A DNA stretch of 51,526 nucleotides from CABMGO01 sp964408125 (lineage in GTDB: Archaea > Nanobdellota > Nanobdellia > Pacearchaeales > GW2011-AR1): contig CAYOYC010000001.1 in the NCBI GenBank assembly GCA_964408125.1, forward strand, positions 1 to 51,526. Reading direction: 5' to 3'. Position 1 is the first letter of the stretch; each line of letters starts with the position of its first letter. Made by a program: the position numbers and the translations under genes. The notes beneath the pieces were generated by a model. The model was not told the origin of the DNA and did no database searches. It saw only the letters and a list, made by a program, of their open reading frames with translations. Positions 14,479 through 22,526 of this stretch are shown one piece after another.

Positions 14479-14883
14479 ATGGTAAAAGAAAAAATAACAA
14501 AGATTGGAAAGAAAGCGCATACTAGTGTAAGCTCTGACGAACAAAAAGTCAAAATTAGCTGTGCGGATAAAAAGTGTCCGTTCCATGGTAGCGAAGCTGT
14601 TAAGCTTAGAGGAAGAACTTTTGAAGGAGAAGTAATTGTAAAACATTCCAATAGAGTAAAAATACAGTTTGAAAGATTTTTGTACGATAGAAAATATGAA
14701 AGATTCGAAAAAAGAAGAACAAATTTACATGCTAGATTACCAGATTGTTTGAAAGAACAAATACAAGTTGGAGATTGGATTGAAATTAAAGAATGTAGGC
14801 CGTTAAGCAAAATTATGCATTTTTATGCAACTAAAAAAATAAGAAGCAAAACAGAATCAGCGCAAGGAGTTAAAGAACAATGA
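14479..14883 (+). CDS. rps17: Small-subunit ribosomal protein uS17
   Basis: 134 residues with the OB-fold signatures of S17: LRGRTFEGEVIVKHSNRVKIQFERF and GDWIEIKECRPLSKIMHFYATK. The archaeal CADKKCPFHGS segment before the OB fold (residues about 28-38) could bind a metal. Overlaps L14 by 4 nt (stop TGA shares the ATGA). Confidence 0.94.
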   Translation: MVKEKITKIGKKAHTSVSSDEQKVKISCADKKCPFHGSEAVKLRGRTFEGEVIVKHSNRVKIQFERFLYDRKYERFEKRRTNLHARLPDCLKEQIQVGDWIEIKECRPLSKIMHFYATKKIRSKTESAQGVKEQ

Positions 14884-15281
14884 AAGCAGTAACAGGAAAC
14901 GTAACACGTGGATTAAATATTGGAAGTGTATTAGAGGCTGCAGATAATAGCGGAGCTAGAATTGTAAAAATAGTTTCTGTAAAGGGTGGAAGATCACGTA
15001 AGGGAAGACAGGTTTTTGCTAGGGTTGCAGATTGGGTAAAGGTTTCTGTTAGAAAGGGAGACCCAAAAATGAAGGGTGAAGTATTTGATGCTGTTATAAT
15101 CAGACAAAAGAGGTCGTGGAAAAGACCGAATGGAGAAAATGTTTGCTTTTCAGATAATGCCGTTGCTTTATTAAAAGATGAAAAAGGAAACCCTAAGGGG
15201 ACACAAATTAAAGGACCTGTCGCGAGAGAGGTACAGGAAAGATGGAAAGAGGTATCTAAAATAGCGTCTACTGTTTATTAA
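14880..15281 (+). CDS. rpl14: Large-subunit ribosomal protein uL14
   Basis: 133 residues, normal. Near the subunit interface. ADNSGARIVKIVSVKGG and the VFDAVIIRQKRSWKRPNG and FSDNAVALLKDEKGNPKGTQI regions (quoted separately, all conserved) identify it; it ends in VARE-like GPVAREVQERWKEVSKIAS. Confidence 0.96.
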   Translation: MKAVTGNVTRGLNIGSVLEAADNSGARIVKIVSVKGGRSRKGRQVFARVADWVKVSVRKGDPKMKGEVFDAVIIRQKRSWKRPNGENVCFSDNAVALLKDEKGNPKGTQIKGPVAREVQERWKEVSKIASTVY

Positions 15282-15282
15282 A

Positions 15283-15687
15283 ATGAAAAAAGAATTCACA
15301 ACAAAATGGAGAGAAAGTAAACAACCTAGAAAGCAAAGAAAGTATTTACATAATTTGCCATTGCACTTGAAACAAAAACTAATGGGTGCCGCTTTAGATA
15401 AGGATTTGAGGAAGCAATATGGAATTAGGAGTATTGAAGTAAGAAAGGGCGATGAAGTTTGCATAATGAGAGGAAAATTTAAGAAGAGAGTTGGAAAGAT
15501 TGTTGATGTAGACTTAAAGAATTCAAGAATAGCAATTGAGAATATCCAAAATACGAAAAGAGATGGAAATAAAGTTAATGTTTGGATACATTCCTCTAAA
15601 GTTAAAATAAAAAAATTGGACGATAATGATAAAATGAGACTTACAATTAAACAAGGAGAAAATAAAAATGCACAAGACAAGAAGTGA
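15283..15687 (+). CDS. rpl24: Large-subunit ribosomal protein uL24
   Basis: 134 residues with a KOW motif (VRKGDEVCIMRGKFKKRVG, about residues 51-69) and the archaeal/eukaryotic N-terminal extension that contains PLHLKQKLMGAALDKDLRKQYG. Sits at the tunnel exit and initiates 50S assembly. Its 3' end overlaps the S4e start by 20 nt in another frame, the longest overlap in this operon. Confidence 0.94.
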   Translation: MKKEFTTKWRESKQPRKQRKYLHNLPLHLKQKLMGAALDKDLRKQYGIRSIEVRKGDEVCIMRGKFKKRVGKIVDVDLKNSRIAIENIQNTKRDGNKVNVWIHSSKVKIKKLDDNDKMRLTIKQGENKNAQDKK

Positions 15688-16312
15688 ATTACCAGCTAAT
15701 TGGCCATTGCCAAGAAAGGGAACAAAATACTTTGTTAGATCTAGTCATTCTGCTAGCGACGGAATTCCATTACAAATCGTTTTAAGGGACATATTAAAAA
15801 TTGGAAGAACCAGAAAAGAGGTTCGATTTATGTTATTGAATAAGGAGATAAGTGTCAATTCAAAAGTGAGAATAAATAAGAAATTCCCAGTTAGACTATT
15901 TGATATAGTAACACTTGGAAAAACTGGAAAAAGTTATAGACTAAACATACACGGAAAGAGGGTCAACTTTGAAGAAGTTAGCGCTAAAGACTCTAATAAA
16001 AAAGTAGTAAAAATTATTGGAAAGGTTTTGATTGGAAAAGACAAATACCAAATGAATCTTGAAGATGGCTCTAATTTTTTAGTAAAGGAAAAGTTTGTTA
16101 CTGGAGACAGCGCCGTTATTAACTTAAAAGAAAATAAAATTGAAAAAATAATTTCGATGAAGGAAGGAGTAGGAGTGTTGGTTGTCTCTGGAAAACATTC
16201 AGGCAAAGAGGGAAAAATAAAGGAAATTCTTGCTGATAATAAGGGTTATTTAATTAAATTTGATGACGGAGAAGTATTGCTTCCTGAAAAGACATTACTT
16301 GCAACTAACTAA
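15668..16312 (+). CDS. rps4e: Small-subunit ribosomal protein eS4
   Basis: 214 residues, archaeal/eukaryotic only. The start MHKTRSELPANWPLPRKG matches the family; an S4 RNA-binding domain follows (about residues 38-95), then a KOW-like region GVGVLVVSGKHSGKEGKIKEI near residues 170-190. Slightly shorter than the usual ~240. Confidence 0.94.
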   Translation: MHKTRSELPANWPLPRKGTKYFVRSSHSASDGIPLQIVLRDILKIGRTRKEVRFMLLNKEISVNSKVRINKKFPVRLFDIVTLGKTGKSYRLNIHGKRVNFEEVSAKDSNKKVVKIIGKVLIGKDKYQMNLEDGSNFLVKEKFVTGDSAVINLKENKIEKIISMKEGVGVLVVSGKHSGKEGKIKEILADNKGYLIKFDDGEVLLPEKTLLATN

Positions 16313-16839
16313 TGGAAAACAAAAAACAATCAAACATTATGAGAACACCTAGAATTGAGAAAGTAGTTTTAAATGTTGGTGGAGTTGCAGAAAAGTTAGA
16401 AAAAGGATTTATATTACTGCAAAAATTAACTGGGAAAAAACCTGTTAAAGTTGCTGCGACAAAAAGAATACCTACATGGGGAGTAAGACCGGGGCTACAG
16501 GTTGGTACAAAGGTTACATTAAGAGGCGAAGATGCTGAAGCTTTCATTAAAAGGGTATTGCCTGCTGTTAATAACACAATAAAGGCAAAGCAAATCAGGC
16601 CAAACTTTGTTTCATTTGGAATACACGAATATATCGAAATTCCTGGTATAGAATATATTAGAGAAGTTGGTATCATGGGATTTGAAATGACTATTGTTTT
16701 CGTAAGAACTGGAAGAAGAGTCGCTTTAAAAAAGGTAAAAAGAGGAAGGGTCAGAAGACAAAATGTAACGATAGAAGAAATAGAACAAATTATGCAAGAT
16801 AAATTTAAAACTAAAATACTAAGGAGGATAAAAAACTAA
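16312..16839 (+). CDS. rpl5: Large-subunit ribosomal protein uL5
   Basis: 175 residues. It binds 5S rRNA and contacts tRNA in the P site. MRTPRIEKVVLNVGG, LTGKKPVKVAATKRIPTWG and RPNFVSFGIHEYIEIPGI are the L5 landmarks; the ending GRVRRQNVTIEEIEQIMQDK is archaeal. Confidence 0.95.
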   Translation: MENKKQSNIMRTPRIEKVVLNVGGVAEKLEKGFILLQKLTGKKPVKVAATKRIPTWGVRPGLQVGTKVTLRGEDAEAFIKRVLPAVNNTIKAKQIRPNFVSFGIHEYIEIPGIEYIREVGIMGFEMTIVFVRTGRRVALKKVKRGRVRRQNVTIEEIEQIMQDKFKTKILRRIKN

Positions 16840-16840
16840 A

Positions 16841-17071
16841 ATGACAGCAAGCGATTGGAGAAAAATAACTAAACAGCTTAGGGTAAAGCCAGCTAAGTTA
16901 AAGAAATTTCTAAAGCATAACAAGCCAAAAGATAGAAAGTTTGGCATAAGCGTAAATAAATGCGAAAGATGCGGCAGACAAGGAAGCCATGTCGGACAAT
17001 ACGGCATAGAACTTTGTAGACAGTGCTTTAGAGAGATTGCTGTTGATCTAGGATTTAAAAAATACTCATGA
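16841..17071 (+). CDS. rps14: Small-subunit ribosomal protein uS14, zinc form
   Basis: 76 residues. The zinc ribbon is CERCGRQ ... LCRQCFRE (two CxxC pairs), followed by the usual C-terminal GFKKYS. The N-terminus is about 20 residues longer than in minimal archaeal S14 and rich in Lys. The stop overlaps S8 by ATGA. Confidence 0.95.
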   Translation: MTASDWRKITKQLRVKPAKLKKFLKHNKPKDRKFGISVNKCERCGRQGSHVGQYGIELCRQCFREIAVDLGFKKYS

Positions 17072-17454
17072 AAAGCGATATAATATCAGATGCATTGAAC
17101 AACATAATGAATGCTAAACGAGTTGAAAAAACAGAAGTAAGAATAAATAAGATTTCGAAATTCTTGGTAAATATCCTACAAATGATGAAGGAACAAAAAT
17201 ATATTGATTTTGAAGTTAAAGACGAGGCAGAAAGCAAACCTTATGTTATCGTCAAAGTTTTGAAATTAAATGTTTGCAAATCAATCAAGCCCAGATATTC
17301 CGTAACTGTTGAGAGAATTGATAAATATTTGAGAAGATATTTACCTTCTAGAAATTTTGGTACTGTTATCGTCTCTACAAACAAGGGATTAATGTCACAT
17401 GAAGATGCTATTAAAAATAATTTAGGGGGAAGCTTAGTTGCTTATTTCTACTAA
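17068..17454 (+). CDS. rps8: Small-subunit ribosomal protein uS8
   Basis: 128 residues, normal length. Binds the central domain of 16S rRNA. DIISDALNNIMNAKR at the N-terminus, the KPRYSVTVERIDKYLRRYLPS region and GTVIVSTNKGLMSHEDA near the C-terminus match. Stop and L6 start share one base. Confidence 0.95.
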   Translation: MKSDIISDALNNIMNAKRVEKTEVRINKISKFLVNILQMMKEQKYIDFEVKDEAESKPYVIVKVLKLNVCKSIKPRYSVTVERIDKYLRRYLPSRNFGTVIVSTNKGLMSHEDAIKNNLGGSLVAYFY

Positions 17455-18002
17455 TGAAAAAGGACATAGAAACAATTATTAAAATTCCATCTAGTATATC
17501 TTTTTCGGTAAACGATGCTGAAGTGACTATGAAGGGAAATGGAAAAGAAATTAAGAAAATTTTTCCACAAAGCCCAAAGATTGAGATGAAACAAAATGGG
17601 AATTCTTTTGTCTTGATTGCTAAGAAAACAACAAAGAGAGAATTGAAATTAATTAATTCACTAGCGGCTCATGTAAGGAATATGATAAGTGGAATAAATG
17701 AAGATTTTGTTTATAAATTAGAAGTTTGTAATGTTCATTTCCCGATGGTTGTAAAATCAGAAGGAGATCTAATAAAAATTAAAAACTTTTTGGGAGAAAA
17801 AATCGATAGAAAAGCTAAAATCTTGCCGAATGTAAAGGTTAATATTAAGGGTAATATTATTGAAGTTAGCTCTCCAGATATTGAGGCTGCTGGCCAAACT
17901 GCTGCAAGAATAGAAATAGCTACTAAAATTAGAAATAAAGATAGGAGAGTTTTTCAAGACGGTATATTTATAACTGAGAAACCAGGGAGAAGAGTAGAAT
18001 GA
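17454..18002 (+). CDS. rpl6: Large-subunit ribosomal protein uL6
   Basis: 182 residues with two L6 repeats. ITIEIPSSI-like IKIPSSISFSVNDAEVTMKG starts the first; VCNVHFPMVVKSEGDLIKIKNFLGE belongs to the second; the ending DRRVFQDGIFITEKPGRR is typical for archaea. Near the factor-binding site. Confidence 0.94.
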   Translation: MKKDIETIIKIPSSISFSVNDAEVTMKGNGKEIKKIFPQSPKIEMKQNGNSFVLIAKKTTKRELKLINSLAAHVRNMISGINEDFVYKLEVCNVHFPMVVKSEGDLIKIKNFLGEKIDRKAKILPNVKVNIKGNIIEVSSPDIEAAGQTAARIEIATKIRNKDRRVFQDGIFITEKPGRRVE

Positions 18003-18367
18003 TAAGAAAAAAACCTGCATTTTTGAGACAGCATTGGGATAGATATTTGAGACTTGGAAAGAAGGTAAAGAAACATAGACACTGGAGACACCCAACTGGT
18101 GGAGATAGTAAGATGAGACTAAAGGAAAGAGGAAAACCAGATAGGCCAACTATCGGATGGGGAGCAGACAAAAAAGATTTTGGGAAAGTAAAGGGATTCG
18201 TACCTATAAGGGTTGAAAATTTAACAGAACTAGGAAGGGTAAAAAACAATGAGGCAATTATAGTTGCTAGGGTTGGGAGAAAAAACAGAATGGCAATTAT
18301 TGCAAAAGCAAACGAAAGAGGAATAAAAATACTAAACAGATATATGGAGAAAAAAAATGCAGCTTAA
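17999..18367 (+). CDS. rpl32e: Large-subunit ribosomal protein eL32
   Basis: 122 residues. KKPAFLRQHWDRYLRLGK and WRHPTGGDSKMRLKERGKP are the eL32 hallmarks. Overlaps L6 by 4 nt and L19e by 11 nt. Archaeal/eukaryotic-only protein in its canonical position. Confidence 0.94.
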   Translation: MIRKKPAFLRQHWDRYLRLGKKVKKHRHWRHPTGGDSKMRLKERGKPDRPTIGWGADKKDFGKVKGFVPIRVENLTELGRVKNNEAIIVARVGRKNRMAIIAKANERGIKILNRYMEKKNAA

Positions 18368-18758
18368 TAAAAAAAAGGCTTTAGCGGCAAAAACACTTAA
18401 TGTTGGAAAAGATAGAATTGTCTTTATGAATGGATCGCTTGCTGAAATAAAAGAAGCAATCACAAGAAAAGATATATTGGATTTATTTAATGCTGGGGCT
18501 ATTCAAATTAGAGAAATACATGGAAGAAAAGCAATAAAGAAAAGAAAACATAGAAGAGGAGTGGGAAAAATAGAACAAAGAGTTCCAAAGAAAAAACAAG
18601 TGTATGTGAAAATAACTAGAAAATTGAGAAGTACGGTAAGAGGACTTCTTGCGATGAAAAAGATAAACAGAGATCAGTATATTAATATTAGAAAAATGAT
18701 TAGAGCAAGTAAATTTAAAAGCAGGAGACATTTGCTTGATAGTCTTAAAGAAATATGA
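18357..18758 (+). CDS. rpl19e: Large-subunit ribosomal protein eL19
   Basis: 133 residues, a little short (usual ~150). KKKALAAKTLNVGKDRIVF, a Lys/Arg-rich stretch KAIKKRKHRRGVG and YINIRKMIRASKFKSRRHL identify it. It forms an intersubunit bridge. The last codons overlap L18. Confidence 0.94.
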   Translation: MQLNKKKALAAKTLNVGKDRIVFMNGSLAEIKEAITRKDILDLFNAGAIQIREIHGRKAIKKRKHRRGVGKIEQRVPKKKQVYVKITRKLRSTVRGLLAMKKINRDQYINIRKMIRASKFKSRRHLLDSLKEI

Positions 18759-19324
18759 GCTTAAGAACAATAAAAAGAAGAAGAAAGGAATGCAAGACTG
18801 ATTATGGTCTTAGATTCGGCCTATTGAAATCTAGCTTGCCAAGAATAGTTATTAGAAGAACAAATAAATATTTCATAATTCATATAGTTGAATCTCACGA
18901 AGCACAAGATAAGACTATATTTGGAGCAACATCAAAAGATTTACTTAGTTATGGATGGGACGAAAAAACTGCTGGAAGTTTAAAGTCCATATCTGCCGGA
19001 TATCTAACTGGCTTCATGGTTGCTAAAAAAGTAAAGAAAGGGGATTTTATTATTGATTTAGGAATGGCTATTAATCATAAGGGCGGAAGAATGTTTTCAG
19101 TTATCGCTGGATTGATAGACGGTGGATTGGGAATTAGGGCTAATACTAAAGTTTTACCACCAAAAGAAAGGTTAATGGGAGAACATCTAAAATCGGATGT
19201 AAAAGATATGGTTGTAAAAGTAAAGGCAAAATTAGAATCTGTTTCTGGATCAGAAAAGAAAACAGAAGTTAAGTCTGAAAAAAAGAAACCAGTTAAGAAA
19301 ACTAAAAAGGGGACTAAAGAATAA
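18755..19324 (+). CDS. rpl18: Large-subunit ribosomal protein uL18
   Basis: 189 residues. Binds 5S rRNA together with L5. RRRKECKTDYGLRFGLLKSSLPRIVIRRTN and GLIDGGLGIRANTKVLPPKERLMGEH (read in parts) are archaeal L18. The C-terminal ~30 residues are a Lys/Glu tail. Confidence 0.94.
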   Translation: MSLRTIKRRRKECKTDYGLRFGLLKSSLPRIVIRRTNKYFIIHIVESHEAQDKTIFGATSKDLLSYGWDEKTAGSLKSISAGYLTGFMVAKKVKKGDFIIDLGMAINHKGGRMFSVIAGLIDGGLGIRANTKVLPPKERLMGEHLKSDVKDMVVKVKAKLESVSGSEKKTEVKSEKKKPVKKTKKGTKE

Positions 19325-20169
19325 TGGTAGCACAAGACAAGGCAGAATCTACACAGGATGAAAAGAAGGTTAGCGAAGAAATGATTAAAATGGTAGAGGA
19401 AAAAGAGACAAAGAAGGATCAAGCTGAAAAATCAAGAATAATCGAAGAATTAGAAAAAGCAGAAAAGGCTGGCAAAAAAATAACAGAAGATGCTATGGTA
19501 GAAGAAGTTATAAGAACAAAAGAACAAGTTCAACTTGATAAATGGCTTCCAAAAACAGAGTTGGGTAAATTAGTTAGGAATGGAAAAATTAAGAATATCG
19601 ATGAAATATTGGATCATGGTAAAAAGATATTAGAACCAGAAATTGTAGATAGCCTATTGGTTTTACAGACAGAATTACTTAATACTGGGCAAGCAAAGGG
19701 TAAGTTTGGTGGTGGAAAAAGAAGAACATGGCGACAAACTCAAAAGAAAACAGAAGATAAAAATGTTATAACATTTTCCGTAATGGCTGTTGTTGGTGAC
19801 GGTAATGGGCACATGGGAATTGGAATAGGAAGAGCTGCTGAAACACTTCCAGCAAAAGAAAAAGCAATAAGACAAGCTAAATTGAATATTAGAAAAATTA
19901 GCAGAGGATGCGCTAGTTATGACTGCTCTTGTGATGAACCACATAGTATTCCGTTTGCAACTTCTGGTAAATGTTCGTCTGTTTTACTAAAATTTGTGCC
20001 TGCCCCACAAGGAACTGGATTGGTAGTTGGTGATGAGGTTAAAAAAATGATGAGATTAGCTGGAATAAAAGATTTATATGGAAAATCATTTGGGCAAACA
20101 AGTACAACTATAAACGTTGCAAAGGCTTGTATGCAAGCATTAATTAAACTAGGAAACTTGAAAAAATAA
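19324..20169 (+). CDS. rps5: Small-subunit ribosomal protein uS5 with charged N-terminal extension
   Basis: 281 residues, about 50-70 more than usual. The extra part is an acidic/basic coiled N-terminus (residues 1-65). The S5 double-stranded RNA-binding domain is seen at VVGDGNGHMGIGIGRAAE, and the second domain at PAPQGTGLVVGDEVKKMM. The segment CASYDCSCDEPHS is the archaeal Cys-containing loop. At the mRNA entry site. Confidence 0.94.
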   Translation: MVAQDKAESTQDEKKVSEEMIKMVEEKETKKDQAEKSRIIEELEKAEKAGKKITEDAMVEEVIRTKEQVQLDKWLPKTELGKLVRNGKIKNIDEILDHGKKILEPEIVDSLLVLQTELLNTGQAKGKFGGGKRRTWRQTQKKTEDKNVITFSVMAVVGDGNGHMGIGIGRAAETLPAKEKAIRQAKLNIRKISRGCASYDCSCDEPHSIPFATSGKCSSVLLKFVPAPQGTGLVVGDEVKKMMRLAGIKDLYGKSFGQTSTTINVAKACMQALIKLGNLKK

Positions 20170-20531
20170 TGGTATATGCAGTATTAAGAATATCTGGTGC
20201 AGTTAAAATTAGTTGGCACCTTAGAGAAACACTGGACAGGCTTAGACTTGGGAGAAAATTAACTTTAGCATTTGTAGAAGAAAAAGACGGTGTTAGAATG
20301 GGAATGATTCATGATGCTATCTCTTGCGTTGCTTATGGTCCTATTGATAAAAAATTAATGGATGAGATAATCGAAAAAAGAGGACAAAAAGATTTGAAAG
20401 GAAACTATAGAGGATTTTGCAGAATGCATCCGCCAATTGGAGGATTTAAAAAATCTACTAAGATAAACGCTCCGAAAGGAATACTTGGAAAAAATATGGA
20501 AATATCTAAATTATTGGCGAGGATGATATGA
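20169..20531 (+). CDS. rpl30: Large-subunit ribosomal protein uL30, short archaeal form
   Basis: 120 residues against about 150 in many archaea. AVLRISGAVKISWHLRETLDRLRLGRK is the ferredoxin-like core; FCRMHPPIGGFKKSTKINAPKG is the archaeal extension, and the intervening helical insertion is shortened. Starts overlapping the S5 stop and ends in ATGA with L15. Confidence 0.92.
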   Translation: MVYAVLRISGAVKISWHLRETLDRLRLGRKLTLAFVEEKDGVRMGMIHDAISCVAYGPIDKKLMDEIIEKRGQKDLKGNYRGFCRMHPPIGGFKKSTKINAPKGILGKNMEISKLLARMI

Positions 20532-21034
20532 AATTAAACAAAAGAAGTAAAAGAACAAGATTAAGGGGAAGCAGAACTGCTGGAAGCGGATTTAGAAAGA
20601 AAAATAAAGGCGGTGTAGGAAATAGAGGCGGACAGGGATGGGCTGGAACTGGAAAAAGAGGAAGCCAGAAACAACAGAAAGCTTTGATGTACGCTCATTC
20701 ATTAGGTTTTGAAAAATATTTTGGTAAACGTGGACTTACTTCTGCTCCGACACAGATAAAGAAAACAGAACAAATTAATCTTGATGATGTAATGGCTAAT
20801 TATTTTGTTAAAGAAGGGCAAAAAATTGAATTGAAAAAACATAAAATCTTAGGAGATGGTGAAGGATTTAAAGCTGAAATTTATGCAATGGCCGCAACAC
20901 AATCTGCAATTGATAAAATGGATAAAGCTGGCGGAAAAATTATTTTACCAGTTGTGAAGGAACATAAAAGGCCTGCTAATGCTGTGAAACCAGTAAAAGA
21001 GAAAGAAGAAGTTAAAAAGGTAAAAAAGAAATAA
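20528..21034 (+). CDS. rpl15: Large-subunit ribosomal protein uL15
   Basis: 168 residues. The N-terminus KLNKRSKRTRLRGSRTAGSG and the Gly-rich GGVGNRGGQGWAGTGKRG are the L15 basic extension that runs through 23S rRNA. The tail after residue 145 is Lys/Glu/Val-rich. Last ribosomal gene of the superoperon; secY has its own promoter. Confidence 0.94.
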   Translation: MKLNKRSKRTRLRGSRTAGSGFRKKNKGGVGNRGGQGWAGTGKRGSQKQQKALMYAHSLGFEKYFGKRGLTSAPTQIKKTEQINLDDVMANYFVKEGQKIELKKHKILGDGEGFKAEIYAMAATQSAIDKMDKAGGKIILPVVKEHKRPANAVKPVKEKEEVKKVKKK

Positions 21035-21072
21035 TTCTGAAACTCATCTCGTCGATATATCTATGATAAAGG

Positions 21073-21080
21073 TTTATAAA
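21073..21080 (+). promoter_or_regulatory. TATA box, leaderless promoter of secY
   Basis: TTTATAAA in a GG...CC context, centred 25.5 nt before the secY ATG. It separates the Sec genes from the ribosomal-protein transcript. Confidence 0.65.
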
Positions 21081-21101
21081 CCAAATTTATCTTCATAATT
21101 T

Positions 21102-22466
21102 ATGGCTTTCAGTGATATGCTTCACAATTTACCTGAAGTTAAAAATCCAGCGGAGAAAAAACTTTCATTTAATGTTAAATTAAAGTGGACTTTGATAATT
21201 TTATCTGCATTCTTTATTCTTGCAAATATTCCTCTTTATGGACTTGCGTCTTCCGCGTTATCTAGATTTGAATATTTAGCTATTTTATTGGGAACTGACT
21301 TTGGTTCTATTATTTCTTTGGGTATTGGCCCTATCGTTTTAGCTTCTCTGATTTTACAATTGCTTGTTGGTGCACAGATAATTCAGATGAATACAAAAAC
21401 ACCTGAGGGGAAAAAACAATTTCAAGCAATGCAAAAACTATTGACAATACTATTCATTTTATTTGAGGCAATTGTTTACGTGATGATGAGGGGACTTGAG
21501 GCCTTGCCCGGATTTGAATTTTTGGTAATATTTCAACTTGTACTTGGCGGATTGTTAATATTATTTATGGACGATGTGGTTCAGAAGTGGGGATTTGGAT
21601 CTGGTATATCTTTGTTTATTGCGGCTGGAATTGGGTGGAGATTGTTCTCGCAATTATTCCAATTTATTAATCCGAGTGGTGCAATCGAAGCATCTGGAAA
21701 AGTTTTAGTTTTATTTACATCAATTATGAATGGAGATACTACTGGTTTCGCATTAGCATTCTTTGCAATTCTGGTAACTGCTGCTCTTTTTGTTCTTGTT
21801 GTTTGGGCTCAGTCTCTAAAGGCAGAAATACCTTTATCATTTGATAGAGTAAGGGGCTATGGAATAAGATGGCCATTACAATTCTTTTATACTGGAGTTT
21901 TACCTGTTATTTTAGTATCTGCACTTTCTGCAAATCTACAATTGGTTGCTTCACTTTTTCAAAATTGGCTTGGACACGCTACATGGCTTGGTGGATTTTC
22001 GGGAGGAACTCCTATTTCTGGTTTTGCATATTGGATACACTCGACACCCATATTACAAGAAATAATTACTGGAAGTTTTAGGTGGATTTATGCGGCTCAG
22101 GCTGCTGGGCATGTGTTATTTTATGTACTATTCTCTATGTTGTTTGCTTATTTCTGGATGAAGACATCTGGACAAGATTCTGCAAATCAGGCAAAGAATA
22201 TTATGGGCTCTGGGTTAAGTATGCCTGGATTTAGAAAAGACCCAAGAGTTATAGAAGCGATATTACAAAGATATATTTTACCACTGACAATAATGGGCGG
22301 TGCGGCAATAGGTTTACTTGCATCTCTTGCAGATTTACTTGGTGCAATGGTTGGTGGAACTGCAATATTATTAGCTGTCATGATCTTATATCAACTTTAC
22401 CAAAACATAGCACAGCAACATGCTGTTGATATGAATCCTGCGTTTAGGGGATTGTTTGGTGGATAA
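21102..22466 (+). CDS. secY: Protein translocase subunit SecY (Sec61 alpha)
   Basis: 454 residues, ten transmembrane helices, the protein-conducting channel of the cell membrane. The plug region follows TM1 (ANIPLYGLASSALSRFEYLAIL), GIGPIVLASLILQLLVGAQ is TM2, AEIPLSFDRVRGYGIRWPLQFF is the cytosolic ribosome-binding loop C4, and FWMKTSGQDSANQAKNIMGSG is the C5 loop. Length is normal for archaea. The L15-secY gap holds a leaderless promoter. Confidence 0.97.
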   Translation: MAFSDMLHNLPEVKNPAEKKLSFNVKLKWTLIILSAFFILANIPLYGLASSALSRFEYLAILLGTDFGSIISLGIGPIVLASLILQLLVGAQIIQMNTKTPEGKKQFQAMQKLLTILFILFEAIVYVMMRGLEALPGFEFLVIFQLVLGGLLILFMDDVVQKWGFGSGISLFIAAGIGWRLFSQLFQFINPSGAIEASGKVLVLFTSIMNGDTTGFALAFFAILVTAALFVLVVWAQSLKAEIPLSFDRVRGYGIRWPLQFFYTGVLPVILVSALSANLQLVASLFQNWLGHATWLGGFSGGTPISGFAYWIHSTPILQEIITGSFRWIYAAQAAGHVLFYVLFSMLFAYFWMKTSGQDSANQAKNIMGSGLSMPGFRKDPRVIEAILQRYILPLTIMGGAAIGLLASLADLLGAMVGGTAILLAVMILYQLYQNIAQQHAVDMNPAFRGLFGG

Positions 22467-22526
22467 ATGAAAAATAAAAGCAATATCTGTGGGGCGTATT
22501 CCCTCCGGGAAAAGGTGATAAAATGA
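22467..22526 (+). CDS. 19-codon mini-ORF between secY and DUF106
   Basis: The ATG follows the secY stop directly and the TGA overlaps the DUF106 ATG (ATGA), so this reading frame exactly bridges the gap. The peptide is MKNKSNICGAYSLREKVIK. The RNA contains a hairpin TTCCC/GGGAA (22499-22503/22507-22511) and then the Shine-Dalgarno element GGTGAT (22514-22519). It may be a coupling or leader peptide rather than a functional protein, or chance. Confidence 0.35.
   Translation: MKNKSNICGAYSLREKVIK
22513..22519 (+). promoter_or_regulatory. Shine-Dalgarno site of the DUF106 gene
   Basis: AGGTGAT, complementary to the archaeal 16S 3' end (ATCACCT), 3 nt before the ATG at 22523. One of the few clear Shine-Dalgarno motifs in the window. 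Confidence 0.6.

Noticed and set aside
21869..22081. 70-codon frame within secY
   Set aside because: It lies in another frame of a fully conserved SecY; the residues (W, F, C, Y-rich) do not resemble any protein.
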